5,484 nt of DNA, taken from contig PMMY01000221.1 in assembly GCA_003162655.1 (NCBI GenBank), positions 1,493 through 6,976 on the forward strand. Direction: 5' to 3'. The DNA is from Methanobacterium sp. (GTDB lineage: Archaea > Methanobacteriota > Methanobacteria > Methanobacteriales > Methanobacteriaceae). Below, in pieces: positions 5,260 through 5,484 of the stretch. Below the pieces are notes generated by a model. The model was given only the letters and a program-made list of their open reading frames with translations, ran no database searches and was not told the origin of the DNA. A program made the position numbers and the translations under genes. How positions within the stretch are numbered: the first letter of the stretch is position 1; the number at the start of each line of letters is the position of its first letter.

Positions 5260-5484
5260 TTATCTGTTGTTATCAATAATATGATGTTCTTGTAGGGGTA
5301 TTAAAACTTTATGAGACTCTAAATCCCTGCTGACAATTGCTCCGGCCCCGATTCTTGAGTTAACACCTATCTTCACTCCGGGATTGAAACTACTATTTAT
5401 GCCAGTTTTCACACCATCTCCAAATATAACACCCATTTTACGACGACCAGAATCTATTTTATCACCTTTAACTCTAATTTTAAC
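5260..5484 (-). CDS. C-terminal end of a GlmU-like bifunctional sugar-1-phosphate nucleotidylyltransferase/acetyltransferase
   Basis: The frame enters from the right edge of the window and ends at TAA (5262-5260), giving the last 74 residues. They include KMGVIFGDGVKTGINSSFNP, then GVKIGVNSRIGAGAIVSRDL. These are hexapeptide-repeat coils of a left-handed beta-helix with the F/I-GDGVKTGIN turn and Pro-Gly-V-KIG coil typical of archaeal GlmU-like proteins. In that family an N-terminal Rossmann domain activates a hexose-1-phosphate with a nucleoside triphosphate, and this C-terminal domain acetylates the amino sugar or is degenerate. The substrate (GlcNAc-1-P or glucose/dTDP type) cannot be decided from the tail. 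The short end after the helix (PLQEHHIIDNNR) is hydrophilic. It is the most upstream gene of the minus-strand cluster and probably serves cell-envelope or glycan precursor synthesis. Confidence 0.83.
   Translation of the reverse strand, partial: VKIRVKGDKIDSGRRKMGVIFGDGVKTGINSSFNPGVKIGVNSRIGAGAIVSRDLESHKVLIPLQEHHIIDNNR

Overview
The window is AT-rich and reads as a methanogenic archaeon, most likely Methanobacterium or a close relative in the Methanobacteriaceae. Evidence for this is the archaeal-type sugar nucleotidylyltransferase/acetyltransferase tail next to a gamma-carbonic-anhydrase-like protein and hisC, an NrdG-type radical SAM activase, a membrane-anchored OB-fold protein with an Asn/Thr/Ser sequon tail, TPR proteins, and Shine-Dalgarno pieces matching GGAGGTGAT. 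The genus is inferred from gene content only; no marker RNA is present.

Layout. Positions 1-453 (+) hold the 3' part of a gene for a mostly helical protein that I do not recognise. Positions 483-765 (-) hold the decayed remains of a small stand-alone glycogen-binding (CBM48/isoamylase early-set) protein, readable only by changing frame four times. From 826 to the right edge every gene is on the minus strand. In transcription order these are: the end of a GlmU-like bifunctional enzyme (5484-5260), a CamH-like gamma-carbonic anhydrase homologue (5184-4699), hisC (4706-3588, overlapping the previous gene by 8 nt), an NrdG-like radical SAM activase (3551-2817, 36 nt after hisC), an ASCH-TPR fusion protein (2742-1609), and a membrane-anchored OB-fold protein (1500-826).

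The least obvious gene is the ASCH-TPR protein. The conventional start (GTG at 2571) cuts off half of a recognisable ASCH domain. The frame stays open to a position with a perfect GGAGG seven bases before it, but the codon there is ATA, not ATG, GTG or TTG. The full-length product would be 377 residues: an RNA-binding-type ASCH domain joined to seven TPRs.

The gamma-CA, hisC and activase genes are tightly packed and probably co-transcribed, although they belong to different pathways (bicarbonate chemistry or hexapeptide acyl transfer, histidine biosynthesis, and anaerobic deoxynucleotide synthesis). The ASCH-TPR and OB-fold genes have longer AT-rich leaders and may have their own promoters. 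The leader of the OB-fold gene carries three small dyads. I see no mobile element, CRISPR array, tRNA or rRNA. I did not find a clearly new multi-gene system; the best leads are the ATA-started ASCH-TPR fusion and the broken glycogen-binding gene.
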